Below, piece by piece: positions 35,057 through 43,462 of a DNA stretch of 64,000 nucleotides (positions within the stretch are counted from its first letter, which is position 1; each line of letters begins with the position of its first letter). Origin of the DNA: Megasphaera_A sueciensis. Lineage in GTDB: Bacteria > Bacillota > Negativicutes > Veillonellales > Megasphaeraceae. Position numbers and translations under genes: made by a program. The stretch lies in NCBI RefSeq assembly GCF_050219315.1, contig NZ_CP116939.1, positions 310,001 to 374,000 of the forward strand. Reading direction: 5' to 3'. The notes beneath the pieces were generated by a model. That model saw nothing but the letters and a program-made list of their open reading frames with translations, searched no databases and was not told the origin of the DNA.

Positions 35057-35845
35057 ATGAATTTTCCGGAACGTGAAGATAACGGAGATAAGCTTAAAAT
35101 CTTAAAAGATGGTCATGAATATGTGCTTCCGTCAGCCTGGTCACTATCTGATGCCGGAAGTTATGATTTTAACAGCAAAATAGAAGACAGAACCTTTTCA
35201 CATGGCGGTGATGCTATAGGGGACGGCATGATTAAAGGCCATACTATTAAAGTGAAATTTTCTATGCTTGCCGCGGATGAATTTTCTCATGATGAACAAT
35301 TAAACAGGGCCTATCGCTATTTTGCTCAAAAGGATTATAAGCTTTACTGCGGCAGGTCTGACCGCTGTTTTAATGTTGCAGGCATCAGTAAAATAACCCA
35401 TGAATATGAGAATGGCTTTAAGCAAAGATGGAGTCATATCACGGTAAGTCTTTTATTAGCAGATCCCTTTAGGTATGAGGGACAGGAAAGCCTTGTAACT
35501 TATGACTTCCCGTCCGAAGCTTATCAAGCGAAAATGGTACTCCATAATTTAGGAAGTGTTGCAACACCTCTTACCTTTAAATTTATACCTAAAAATAAAA
35601 TGGCGGATGTTACGATATGGCATAAAGAAACGAAAGAACAGTTTAAGCTTTCGGACGCACTGCTCATTGCTCCTGCTTTTACAGTTATAAACAGTAAGGA
35701 TGGAACGGTATGGAGAAATACGGCCAACAGCATAAATACCTTTAACGGACAATTTTTAGAGGCTATACCAGGGAAAAACAGCTTTTTCTATACAGGAGGA
35801 GCAGGCCGTATTGAAATTACTTATACCAATAGGTGGTTTATATGA
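35057..35845 (+). CDS. distal tail protein (Dit)
   Basis: 262 residues from ATG 35057 with AAGGGGTG upstream. LPSAWSLSDAGSYDFNSKIE, YFAQKDYKLYCGRSDRCFNV, then TVSLLLADPFRYEGQE is the layout of SPP1-like distal tail proteins, which form the hub joining tube to baseplate; a C-terminal beta-sandwich (TFKFIPKNKMADVTIWHKET) follows. It overlaps the next gene by 4 bases. Confidence 0.88.
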   Translation: MNFPEREDNGDKLKILKDGHEYVLPSAWSLSDAGSYDFNSKIEDRTFSHGGDAIGDGMIKGHTIKVKFSMLAADEFSHDEQLNRAYRYFAQKDYKLYCGRSDRCFNVAGISKITHEYENGFKQRWSHITVSLLLADPFRYEGQESLVTYDFPSEAYQAKMVLHNLGSVATPLTFKFIPKNKMADVTIWHKETKEQFKLSDALLIAPAFTVINSKDGTVWRNTANSINTFNGQFLEAIPGKNSFFYTGGAGRIEITYTNRWFI

Positions 35846-37077
35846 ATTTTACTTTTGGCAAAAGTATCTTCGGTCGGTTTATCTTTGCTGGCACTACCAA
35901 AGGAAATGTAGCGGAAGCCGGCAGAGGCGAAACTAAGAAGTATTATTCCGGTCAGTATACGGTTATTGCATATGCTGCTGACGGTACAAGGACAGCCTTT
36001 TTTGGCAGCGGCAGTGAGAAAAACTCCTTAAGCAAGGTAACATTTGAAATAGGTTCTACCGGCTGCGGGTCCTGTGAACTTCTCTTTAAGGTATTGCCTT
36101 CTAACAGTGAGCTTAATTATATGCAAAGAATAGACATTCATTTATTTGGAGATGAACTGCCCTGGTATTCCGGTTATATCATCACAAGACCAGTGGAAGG
36201 TTCAACGGAAACGGAATATAAATTTACGGCCCACGGCTACTATAATCGATTGGAAAAACTGGTGCTTTTTGAAACCTATGAAAATAGGGACCCAGGGGCA
36301 ATTGTAAGAGATATTGCCATAAAAGCTGAAAAAACACATGGAACTATTTATAACGCTAGCAAGATAGCAGATGCCGGGTATACCATAACAAAGCTGGTTT
36401 TTGACGGAGTTACGGTTAAAGAGGCGTTGTCTGACCTGGCAGATTTTGCTGTGAATTATGTTTACGGGATAGATGAATACCGAAGCTTGTATTTTATGCC
36501 AAGAGAAACAGGTATTAATGAAGAAGCAAGGCTTACAGTCGGTAAACATCTTAATAAATATGTACCCTCCTGGAATGTGGAGAAAATTGTTAATTGGGCA
36601 CGAATCAAAGGCGGTAATATTGATGACGAGGGTGAGCAGTGGCTGTGCGTGGTTAAAGATGATGCAAGTATTGCCGAGTATGGCAGGAGAGATGAAATTT
36701 GGACGCTTCCTTCCGCTTATGAAGTAGCAGATGCGGTTAGATGGGGAGAAAACCAGATTAGGCAGTATAAAGACCCGATTAAATCAGCCAAGCTGACAGG
36801 AGTACGTTTAGAATATCCGTTGGTTGATGGAACTTTTAATGTAAGGCATATGACTACTACAGGCAAGGCTCAAATAAGGACGCTTTCAGGTGCTACCCAT
36901 GAGTATCCTATAACCAAAGTCAAATATACCATATCTGCATCAGGTGGTATTGCTGCAGATGTAGAGCTTGGAGAGCCGATTTTTGCTTTAGAAAAATATT
37001 TGTCAGACATTGAACGGAGTGCAAAGAATATAGAACAGTCGCAGGCATCAGCCATTAAACAACTGACTGCACTTTAA
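35842..37077 (+). CDS. baseplate hub / tail-associated protein (Tal N-domain, gp27-like)
   Basis: 411 residues from ATG 35842, AGGTGG upstream. DIHLFGDELPWYSGYIITRP, KFTAHGYYNRLEKLVLFET, and IDEYRSLYFMPRETGINEEA fit the gp27-like hub found after Dit. A C-terminal helix (ALEKYLSDIERSAKNIEQSQ) could be a trimeric coiled coil. Unlike many Tal proteins it carries no peptidase or lysozyme extension. Confidence 0.8.
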   Translation: MNFTFGKSIFGRFIFAGTTKGNVAEAGRGETKKYYSGQYTVIAYAADGTRTAFFGSGSEKNSLSKVTFEIGSTGCGSCELLFKVLPSNSELNYMQRIDIHLFGDELPWYSGYIITRPVEGSTETEYKFTAHGYYNRLEKLVLFETYENRDPGAIVRDIAIKAEKTHGTIYNASKIADAGYTITKLVFDGVTVKEALSDLADFAVNYVYGIDEYRSLYFMPRETGINEEARLTVGKHLNKYVPSWNVEKIVNWARIKGGNIDDEGEQWLCVVKDDASIAEYGRRDEIWTLPSAYEVADAVRWGENQIRQYKDPIKSAKLTGVRLEYPLVDGTFNVRHMTTTGKAQIRTLSGATHEYPITKVKYTISASGGIAADVELGEPIFALEKYLSDIERSAKNIEQSQASAIKQLTAL

Positions 37078-37088
37078 GGAGGTAAACA

Positions 37089-37712
37089 GTGGCTATAAAA
37101 GATTACAGATTAGACCCATTTTTAAATGTGCTGAATGTAAAAAGAATAAATGGAGAGCAGCATCAAGTGCCTAATCAAAGTCCTTATACGGTAAGGCTTA
37201 ACGAAGTACCACAGAAAACAGACCCCAGCACTCTTGCTGTAGCTTTCAGCGGAGGGGTAATACTTACAGAGGTTGCTGCAACTCCCTCTCAAAGTCAATA
37301 CTGGCCGGACTACAATACAATAGCTCATGGAGCTGCAGACTGGAATACAGGAACACTTCTTTTTAATGCAGCGGATGCAGGGAAAATCATTTATGTGAGC
37401 TATAACGGTACAGGAACAGTGGTGGATGAACGGCTGCAGGATATGTTGGAATTGTCAGTAACGACAAGTACCCAATCGGAACGGGATGTAAAGCTTTCAG
37501 GAACTGCAGTCAGCTATGACGCTTCAGAAAGTTCCGGAGGAGGTAATTTAAGTTCCGGCTATGTAAGAGTAAAGCAGCACCGGGGACTTCCTGCTGGGAC
37601 GTACACATTAAGAGAAGTAATCCAGCATTTAATTAATCGCAGTCAGACATTGGAATTTATAAAGGGTACAAATTATTACAACTGCAATTGTGACTGCGGC
37701 GATGATATGTGA
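37089..37712 (+). CDS. baseplate-region protein ending in an NCNCDCGDD tail
   Basis: 207 residues from GTG 37089, GGAGG upstream. The first about 60 residues (LDPFLNVLNVKRINGEQHQV, YTVRLNEVPQKTDPSTL) and residues 60-130 look like beta-rich structural domains; no catalytic motif is seen. The last residues, NYYNCNCDCGDDM, are preceded by a helix TYTLREVIQHLINRSQ. The two Cys-rich proteins encoded 3 kb downstream end in almost the same tail, also after a helix of this kind. This suggests that this protein is a third substrate or partner of the radical SAM enzymes (inference). Confidence 0.8.
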   Translation: MAIKDYRLDPFLNVLNVKRINGEQHQVPNQSPYTVRLNEVPQKTDPSTLAVAFSGGVILTEVAATPSQSQYWPDYNTIAHGAADWNTGTLLFNAADAGKIIYVSYNGTGTVVDERLQDMLELSVTTSTQSERDVKLSGTAVSYDASESSGGGNLSSGYVRVKQHRGLPAGTYTLREVIQHLINRSQTLEFIKGTNYYNCNCDCGDDM

Positions 37713-37727
37713 AGGCGGTGATGTGTT

Positions 37728-38066
37728 TTGATTTCAATAGATAGTAATTTTAATGTTGAGGTATCCCAGTATGATACTTATACCATAAGGTTTAAGTTTA
37801 AAGACTACATGCTCACATCTGATGATAAATTCCGCTTTTCCATTAAAGCAACTTCAAATTCAACGGATGTGGTATTTCAGAAGGATGTCTATAATGCAGG
37901 GAAAACCTATATTGACCTGCCAATTACCTTAGGAGAGTTAGATAGTCTGGCTCCGGATACCTATGTCTATGATATTGCCATTATTAACAGAAACACTCAA
38001 AAGATTACAACGCTTATCTGGTCAGCGTATTTTATGATTAAGGGGGTGGCTCATAATGTCGATTGA
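37728..38066 (+). CDS. baseplate upper-protein-like (BppU N-domain type) structural protein
   Basis: 112 residues from TTG 37728, with AAGGCGGTG upstream. It is a single beta-sandwich: VEVSQYDTYTIRFKFKDYML, DKFRFSIKATSNSTDVVFQK, YIDLPITLGELDSLAPDTYV and IWSAYFMIKGVA. This pattern is similar to N-terminal domains of phage receptor-binding baseplate proteins. It overlaps the fibre gene by 11 bases. Confidence 0.65.
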   Translation: MISIDSNFNVEVSQYDTYTIRFKFKDYMLTSDDKFRFSIKATSNSTDVVFQKDVYNAGKTYIDLPITLGELDSLAPDTYVYDIAIINRNTQKITTLIWSAYFMIKGVAHNVD

Positions 38067-39489
38067 AATAGAGGTCAGTGCGTTTAATAATGCAGAAGGT
38101 AAGGAACTTGAGGTAGGCGAATATGGTGCAGAGGTTGTCAAAGAATTCGCAGATAAAGCTTTTGAGTATGCTGAAAGTGCTAAAGAAAGTAAAAATCTTG
38201 CTGAAGCCTGGGCAGAAAGCAACGAGCCACCGACAGGAAGCGAAACACGTTCTGCTAAGAACTGGGCAGATGTGGCCAGGCAGTGGGCAGAAAGCGATGC
38301 AGATCCGGACGGCATAACAGATGCAAAATCAGCTAAAAGCTGGTCATCCTTATCTAAAGAATATGCTAATAACGCATCAAAGTCAGCGATAGCCTCTTCT
38401 AATAGTGCTTTAAATGCTGACTCATATGCTAAGGCGAGCAGTGATAGTGCTAACGCTGCGGCTATATCTGAAAAGAACTCAGCAAACAGCGAAACGTCAG
38501 CCAGACAAAGTGCTGAAAAAGCAGCTTCAAGTTTAGAAAAACTGGAAACCGTGGATTTACCTTTAAAAGCGGATCTTGCTTCCCCTTCTTTTACGGGATC
38601 ACCTAAAGTGCCTACGGCGGCTCAGGGAAACAGCTCACAGATTATTGCGAGTACTTCTTTTGTCCAGACAGCAATTGCTGCACTCGTAGCATCTGCTCCC
38701 GGAACTTTGGATACCATCAAGGAACTAGCTGCTGCCTTAGGAAATGACCCCAATTTTGCGACTACCATAACAAATCTTATTGCAGGAAAGTTAGATAAAA
38801 CTGCTAATGCAGTAAGTGCCACTAAAGCGGTACAGGACGTAGATGGAAATAATATTGTAAGTACCTATGCTACGAAAGCCGAAATGACAGGTGGCATTAC
38901 TAAACTTGCCACGGTTGCTTCCACGGGCAGTTATAGTGATCTTTTAAATAAACCTACTATTCCAAATAAAACAAGTCAGCTCACCAATGATAGCAATTAT
39001 GTTGTTCAAGATACTAGCGGCAATGTGACTATAGCCGGAACTTTAACGGCAGCTAAAGTAGTAAACGCCTATTATAACGACTATGCTGAATTTTTCCCCA
39101 GAGGAGGAGAAACAGAAACGGGAGATATTATTGCTTTGGCTGATGGTGGCAAAGAATGCTACGAAAAGGCAACAGATAAGTCGATTATGGTGGTTGGCGT
39201 CCATAGTGATGAATATGCCCAAATAATTGGTGGAGAAACAGATGAAAATGGCAATGTGGATATTGGTAAAGTAATTCAAAACTATATCCCTGTAGCTTTA
39301 GCAGGAAGAGTGCACGTTAAGTTTTATGGTACTGCTATTGCTGGAATGAAGGTTGTTCCATCAGAAATACCCGGAGTTGGCAGAGCCTTTACTGAAGGCG
39401 ATAAGGAAGATAGTGTTGTAGGAAGAATCGTAGCAAGCGACAGCTTTCAAAATGTAAGACGAGTAAAGATAATGGTCAGGAGGCAGTGA
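38056..39489 (+). CDS. tail fibre protein
   Basis: 477 residues. An N-terminal Ala/Ser/Lys-rich helical region with repeats (AESAKESKNLAEAWAESNEP, SAKNWADVARQWAESDADP) resembles fibre stalks. It is followed by a typical fibre module, PSFTGSPKVPTAAQGNSSQI with ASTSFVQTAIAALV, and TSQLTNDSNYV. The C-terminal about 150 residues (YYNDYAEFFPRGGETETGDI, GRVHVKFYGTAIAGMKVVPS) look like the peptidase G2 / intramolecular chaperone-like ends of phage appendages. It is likely the host receptor-binding fibre. The stop overlaps the first radical SAM gene by one base. Confidence 0.82.
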   Translation: MSIEIEVSAFNNAEGKELEVGEYGAEVVKEFADKAFEYAESAKESKNLAEAWAESNEPPTGSETRSAKNWADVARQWAESDADPDGITDAKSAKSWSSLSKEYANNASKSAIASSNSALNADSYAKASSDSANAAAISEKNSANSETSARQSAEKAASSLEKLETVDLPLKADLASPSFTGSPKVPTAAQGNSSQIIASTSFVQTAIAALVASAPGTLDTIKELAAALGNDPNFATTITNLIAGKLDKTANAVSATKAVQDVDGNNIVSTYATKAEMTGGITKLATVASTGSYSDLLNKPTIPNKTSQLTNDSNYVVQDTSGNVTIAGTLTAAKVVNAYYNDYAEFFPRGGETETGDIIALADGGKECYEKATDKSIMVVGVHSDEYAQIIGGETDENGNVDIGKVIQNYIPVALAGRVHVKFYGTAIAGMKVVPSEIPGVGRAFTEGDKEDSVVGRIVASDSFQNVRRVKIMVRRQ

Positions 39490-40601
39490 TGGGGAGATTT
39501 TTAAAGCGAAGGATACATACAGTGTTTTTAATGTTGGGTAATAGTTGTAATATGAACTGCCGTTATTGTTTGCAGCATCCTTTGGTAAATCGGCAGCTGA
39601 CAGAGAAAATTAATCCTGTCATATATGACTTCTTGAAAGAATGTGCTGATGAACTGCCAAAAGGACAGAAACTGCATATCCAGTTTTACGGCGGAGAACC
39701 GTTATTATATTTTGCAAACATTAAGACGGTAGTAGAAAAAACAAATGAATACTGTTGGTTTTCAGTTATTACAAATGGGAAGGCGGTCACCGAGGATATG
39801 GTGACCTTTTTTAATGCCAATAAAATGCCTGTAACTATTTCATGGGACGGAAGAAATGTGCTGGAAACCCGTGGATATGATGTATTTTCAGGTAAAGAAA
39901 AAAGAAAGCTTTTGCTTTGCATAGAGCAGCTTGGCTTATCCGCTGTTTTAAGCAGCAAAGCGTATCCATTGCAAATATTAGAGGATTTTCAGAGCATATC
40001 CGATGATTACTATAAAATTCATGGGTATCATGTGGGCATTAATATTGATGAAATTTTTAACACAGGGGATTTGCCGCAAGAACTATTAGCTGTAGATTAC
40101 GCAAGAGTTGAGCAGGAAATGCTGGAGCTTGGCAAATTTTATCTGGAGAAAAGATTAAGCGGTAGTAAAACAGAACTGAAGGATTATACCAATCTTGCTT
40201 ATGTGGATAGAATGTTTGGTATGTTGAAACGATTCTATGCTGAGGAAGATGGCAGACTGCATAAAAACTACTGCTTCTGCGGTAATGGGTATGATGTTAT
40301 GAACTTGGATTTGGAAGGAAATTTGTATCCCTGCCATAACACCAGCAGCAGGGTGTGTACTATTGAAGATGACTATTTTACTTACCTAAATAAGGTTATG
40401 GCATCAGATAACACTAAATTAAACCTAAAAGAATGCAATGCTTGTCCGGCAGCAGCCTTTTGCCGAGGGGGATGTAAACTAGTAGAAACTAAGGCAAGGC
40501 AGGAGGGTTATTGCAGACTAAAACAAGCGGTCTTTTTGCCGGTGCTTTCAGTTTTTGAAGAGTACGGCAGGCTGATGGCGGGTGAAGTAAATGGCGGTTA
40601 A
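39489..40601 (+). CDS. radical SAM/SPASM enzyme 1 (candidate tail-protein maturase)
   Basis: 370 residues from ATG 39489. The radical SAM cluster motif C20-NMN-C24-RY-C27 is preceded by VFLMLGNS; the SAM-contact GGEP lies near residue 70. The C-terminal SPASM domain has CFCGNGYDVMNLDLEGNLYP then C, and the canonical C-x2-C-x5-C-x3-C in CNACPAAAFCRGGC, enough cysteines for two auxiliary iron-sulfur clusters. SPASM enzymes usually modify ribosomally made peptides (thioether or C-C links). The start overlaps the fibre stop and the end overlaps the Cys-rich gene by 11 bases, which marks that gene product as the likely substrate. Such enzymes are not standard phage genes. Confidence 0.92.
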   Translation: MGRFLKRRIHTVFLMLGNSCNMNCRYCLQHPLVNRQLTEKINPVIYDFLKECADELPKGQKLHIQFYGGEPLLYFANIKTVVEKTNEYCWFSVITNGKAVTEDMVTFFNANKMPVTISWDGRNVLETRGYDVFSGKEKRKLLLCIEQLGLSAVLSSKAYPLQILEDFQSISDDYYKIHGYHVGINIDEIFNTGDLPQELLAVDYARVEQEMLELGKFYLEKRLSGSKTELKDYTNLAYVDRMFGMLKRFYAEEDGRLHKNYCFCGNGYDVMNLDLEGNLYPCHNTSSRVCTIEDDYFTYLNKVMASDNTKLNLKECNACPAAAFCRGGCKLVETKARQEGYCRLKQAVFLPVLSVFEEYGRLMAGEVNGG

Positions 40602-40890
40602 TGGAGCTATTTCTAAAACAACCTTTACGGAGACAACAGTTTCATATACCTCAAAAATAAGACCGGTGCATATTACCGAACTAAGAACAGCTATTGATAG
40701 GCTGCAAAGCTATGCGGCGAATGTTGATAATTGCGGCAACTGTACTTATTGCCAGACCTGTCAGAGCGCCACCTGCCAGAGTGCCGTGTGCCAAAGCCAG
40801 AGTTGTCAAAGCTTATCCTGCCAAAGCTGTCAAAGCTATAGTTGTCAGTCCATGCAATGTAATTGTGACTGCGGTGATGATGGGGGGTGA
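40591..40890 (+). CDS. Cys-rich CQ-repeat protein A (candidate modified tail peptide)
   Basis: 99 residues. Residues about 1-46 contain a helix, KIRPVHITELRTAIDRLQSY, perhaps the recognition leader. From residue 47 the protein is 13 cysteines in a repeating CQSxx pattern (TCQSATCQSAVCQSQSCQS is a sample), with eight CQ pairs at mostly 5-residue spacing. It ends CNCDCGDDGG. There is no signal peptide. The first codons lie inside the end of the radical SAM gene. The regular spacing resembles substrates of radical SAM maturases; a disulfide-bonded or metal-binding virion tip is the alternative. I know of no named family. Confidence 0.85.
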   Translation: MAVNGAISKTTFTETTVSYTSKIRPVHITELRTAIDRLQSYAANVDNCGNCTYCQTCQSATCQSAVCQSQSCQSLSCQSCQSYSCQSMQCNCDCGDDGG

Positions 40891-40899
40891 AGTGCTTAA

Positions 40900-41304
40900 A
40901 TGGCTTATACAGATACAACCTTAAACAGTAATATTACGGTAAAAAAACTGCACATATCAGAATTGGCAGCAGCATTGACTGCCATGGCGGCTAATGCCAA
41001 TAAATCATCCGCTATAAATTTAAGTGGCTTGACATATACCAAGGTGATAAGTGCAAATATTATGCTTTTAAGAACGGCGGTAAATAATCTGGAAACAAGT
41101 TTTTCAGGCAACTGCTGCCAGGCGAATTGCTGTCAGACCTGCCAAACCAGCTATTGCCAAAGCACTTACTGTCAAAGTTGCCAGGGGTGTCAAACCTGTC
41201 AGGGCTGCCAGTCGGTACGTTGTCAGTATTGCCAGACGGAATGTACGAATTGCAATTGTAACTGTAACTGCAGTAATTGTGACTGCGGAGATGATGGAGG
41301 TTGA
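40900..41304 (+). CDS. Cys-rich CQ-repeat protein B (candidate modified tail peptide)
   Basis: 134 residues with 20 cysteines. Two helices of the same kind come first (VKKLHISELAAALTAMAANA and VISANIMLLRTAVNNLETSF), so the leader motif of protein A is present twice. The Cys-rich part starts near residue 71 with CCQANCCQTCQ and goes on as CQ repeats with 1 to 4 residues between (eleven CQ pairs). Alternating NCNCNC and the shared end NCDCGDDGG follow. It lies 9 bases after protein A with GGGGGGTG upstream, and clearly arose by duplication and divergence. Confidence 0.85.
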   Translation: MAYTDTTLNSNITVKKLHISELAAALTAMAANANKSSAINLSGLTYTKVISANIMLLRTAVNNLETSFSGNCCQANCCQTCQTSYCQSTYCQSCQGCQTCQGCQSVRCQYCQTECTNCNCNCNCSNCDCGDDGG

Positions 41305-41309
41305 TGAAA

Positions 41310-41696
41310 ATGATTATACAAGGCTTGATTTTAACAGATAAAGGACCTGTGGATATTAAAGAATTGAAACCGGGAGATAAAGTGCTGAACCAGCTTCATC
41401 GAGCTTTTGCAGTGAAAGAGATTCAAAACAAATCGGTGAGCGTGGCATATACCTTCGGTAAAAATCCGAAGCTTATTGTGTCTAAGGGAGCTATTTTAAA
41501 AACCGTTTATGGAAATAAGAAAGTTGCAGAAGCCGAAAAAACATCTTTTTATATGGCCCAGCCCAATATGCGGATGGTGAAAGATAAGGCCGAAAAAACA
41601 GTGGGAAAATACATAACCTATGAAATTAAAGCGGAAGGCTGTGATTCTATATTTGCAGGAAATTATTGTTTTAAATTGGAGGATAACGATGCTTAA
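41310..41696 (+). CDS. Hint-like (intein/hedgehog fold) protein lacking splicing residues
   Basis: 128 residues from ATG 41310 (ATGGAGG ends 9 bases upstream; ATG 41304 is also possible). ILTDKGPVDIKELKPGDKVL is the usual Hint opening after the first strand, and the end ITYEIKAEGCDSIFAGNYCF resembles the last Hint strands. The N-terminal catalytic Cys/Ser and the C-terminal HN are absent, so it should not splice or self-cleave. It overlaps the next gene by 8 bases inside the radical SAM operon. It may be a structural or binding module for the Cys-rich proteins (inference); the fold call rests on pattern only. Confidence 0.6.
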   Translation: MIIQGLILTDKGPVDIKELKPGDKVLNQLHRAFAVKEIQNKSVSVAYTFGKNPKLIVSKGAILKTVYGNKKVAEAEKTSFYMAQPNMRMVKDKAEKTVGKYITYEIKAEGCDSIFAGNYCFKLEDNDA

Positions 41697-42510
41697 GATA
41701 TGTTTTAACGAGAGGTCTGATTCAGAGCATAAACTAAAAATAACCATCAAGGAGCTATGTGTCACCGCAGAAGTAACTTCTAAATATCCGGCAGGCTATG
41801 GCAAGGATACGATTGAAACTCTGCGACCTTATAACAGTTATACTCTGGTCGCTAGTCCTGGTAAGGTTAAAAATTATCGCAAGATGAGTAAGTCGGATTT
41901 TAAGTTTTTAGACCTTAACAGGCTGGGAGTCAGCGTAAAACTTGATTTTGCAGAGCTTTTGCAGCTCTACGGAACAGCAGATGTACTGCAGCTTGATACC
42001 GGAGTAATTGGTGGTGCGGAGCGGGATATTATTATCCGTGTTTTTGAAGGCAGACCTGAAAATACTGAAATAGAAGCCGATGAGGAGTATGAGGTAATAA
42101 GTTTTAATTCTGATGATTTGGTAACAGGCGATCACCCTAGGATGCATTTGTGGGACAGTTATGCTTTAAAGATTGGTGAAAGAATTCTTATGGCCAACAG
42201 GAAAGGAATGCCGCAAAGCGGTGATTTTACAATACCGATTGCTTTAGTGAAGGATAAGGATTATGTGGAGTTTGAGATTATAAAATACTCTGGTAATTTT
42301 GAAGGAGAAGAACTTACCCGCGATATTGATGATGACGATGTTACGATAGACAGCAGCTGCGGAGTTATAAACAACCGCAGAGTACAGCTTGAAAATGGCA
42401 GAGGTAATTTTAGACTTTATCCTATGGGGCATACAGGTATATTTAAGCTTAAGCTTGGCAGAAAGTGGTATGAGGTTTGGAATGAATACAACCTCATCCT
42501 GGAGGGTTAA
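41689..42510 (+). CDS. unknown protein of the radical SAM tail operon, 273 residues
   Basis: Start ATG 41689, TTGGAGGA upstream. The sequence is beta-rich without catalytic motif: MLKICFNERSDSEHKLKITI, LRPYNSYTLVASPGKVKNYR, then an acidic middle (ENTEIEADEEYEVI) and VTGDHPRMHLWDSYALKIGE. The C-terminal 60 residues (RVQLENGRGNFRLYPMGHTG, KLGRKWYEVWNEYNLIL) look like a small Ig- or fibre-type domain. It is probably a virion component. It is directly followed, after 1 base, by radical SAM gene 2, whose ribosome binding site (TGGAGGG) lies in its last codons. Confidence 0.7.
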   Translation: MLKICFNERSDSEHKLKITIKELCVTAEVTSKYPAGYGKDTIETLRPYNSYTLVASPGKVKNYRKMSKSDFKFLDLNRLGVSVKLDFAELLQLYGTADVLQLDTGVIGGAERDIIIRVFEGRPENTEIEADEEYEVISFNSDDLVTGDHPRMHLWDSYALKIGERILMANRKGMPQSGDFTIPIALVKDKDYVEFEIIKYSGNFEGEELTRDIDDDDVTIDSSCGVINNRRVQLENGRGNFRLYPMGHTGIFKLKLGRKWYEVWNEYNLILEG

Positions 42511-42511
42511 A

Positions 42512-43462
42512 ATGCAGGCAACTATTTATATGGGCAGTAAGTGCAATCTAAATTGTGCCTACTGCCACAGAGAAGAAGATGAGCGTGAAACGGGACTTTC
42601 AGCGAATCTTTTGGAGCAGTTAAAAAAGCAGGATAACCTTACCGTCAAATTTATGGGCGGCGAACCGACTTTATACATGGATGAAATAAAGCAGGTTGTA
42701 GCGGCTCTGCCAAAAGCAAAGTTTGCTATATGCACAAATGGCGTTAACTTAGAGGCGTATTTGCCATTTTTTAAAAAGCATGATTTTTTAGTATGTATCA
42801 GCTTTGATGGAGGGAAAAACTCTGAGCGAGGATTTGACCCCTTTACTAAGCTTATTGATTATCCAAAATTAGCTGTTTCTACTACGCTCCATCATGGGCA
42901 TACCGATTTAAGATCAATTATTACATCCTTTGCCGCTAAGGAAAGAATTATTGGCAGGCAGTTATCTTTTTTTCCTCATTTTGCTCATGCTACTAACGAT
43001 GCCAATGATAAATACGCATTAAGCCTTGGAGATGCAGATTACATCTTAAAACAGTACAAGAATATGGTCGGTAGTTTTATGGAACAGCGATTTAAATACG
43101 GTGTTCGTAACTTTCGCTATGAAGGAATGTTTACAGGATTATTAAAACGGTACCAAGCAAATTTTGACTATGGAGAAACTTACTGCGTTAATAAGAATCT
43201 GCAAAAATATAACACCAAGGGAGAAAGTGTTACCTGCCTTTATATAAGAGATGAAAAGTTGACTAAAAACTGGAAAGCCGAGCAGCAAAGAGTTCTGGAT
43301 GATAATTTTCCGGAATGCAAATACTGCCCGGTTTATTTTATGTGCGGTGGCGGCTGCCTTAAAAGTAAGAGCAGGGATATTGAATGCTATATCAATAAAG
43401 AACTTTTTAGCTGGTTTAAGGCTGAATACGAAAAGTGGAAAGGGGCAAGTTATGCCGATTAA
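42512..43462 (+). CDS. radical SAM/SPASM enzyme 2 (candidate tail-protein maturase)
   Basis: 316 residues from ATG 42512. The radical SAM motif C11-NLN-C15-AY-C18 comes almost at once (MQATIYMGSKCNLNCAYC), then GGEP in VKFMGGEPTLYMDEI. The SPASM-type end has C-x2-C-x5-C-x3-C in CKYCPVYFMCGGGC and an isolated late Cys in DIECYI. It is shorter than enzyme 1 and clearly diverged from it (different spacer and middle region), so the pair may make different modifications or act in sequence. It overlaps the next gene by 11 bases. Confidence 0.92.
   Translation: MQATIYMGSKCNLNCAYCHREEDERETGLSANLLEQLKKQDNLTVKFMGGEPTLYMDEIKQVVAALPKAKFAICTNGVNLEAYLPFFKKHDFLVCISFDGGKNSERGFDPFTKLIDYPKLAVSTTLHHGHTDLRSIITSFAAKERIIGRQLSFFPHFAHATNDANDKYALSLGDADYILKQYKNMVGSFMEQRFKYGVRNFRYEGMFTGLLKRYQANFDYGETYCVNKNLQKYNTKGESVTCLYIRDEKLTKNWKAEQQRVLDDNFPECKYCPVYFMCGGGCLKSKSRDIECYINKELFSWFKAEYEKWKGASYAD

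Noticed and set aside
40694..40924. Overlapping ORF in another frame within Cys-rich gene A
   Set aside because: Low-complexity Ala/Val/Lys shadow produced by the repetitive CQ codons, with no ribosome binding site.
40740..41270. CRISPR array or VNTR
   Set aside because: The repeated TGYCARAGC-like DNA words are codons for the CQ repeats in two genes; repeat spacing is 9-15 bases and there are no spacers.
37089..41304. Diversity-generating retroelement at the fibre or Cys-rich genes
   Set aside because: No reverse transcriptase gene and no template/variable repeat pair were found.
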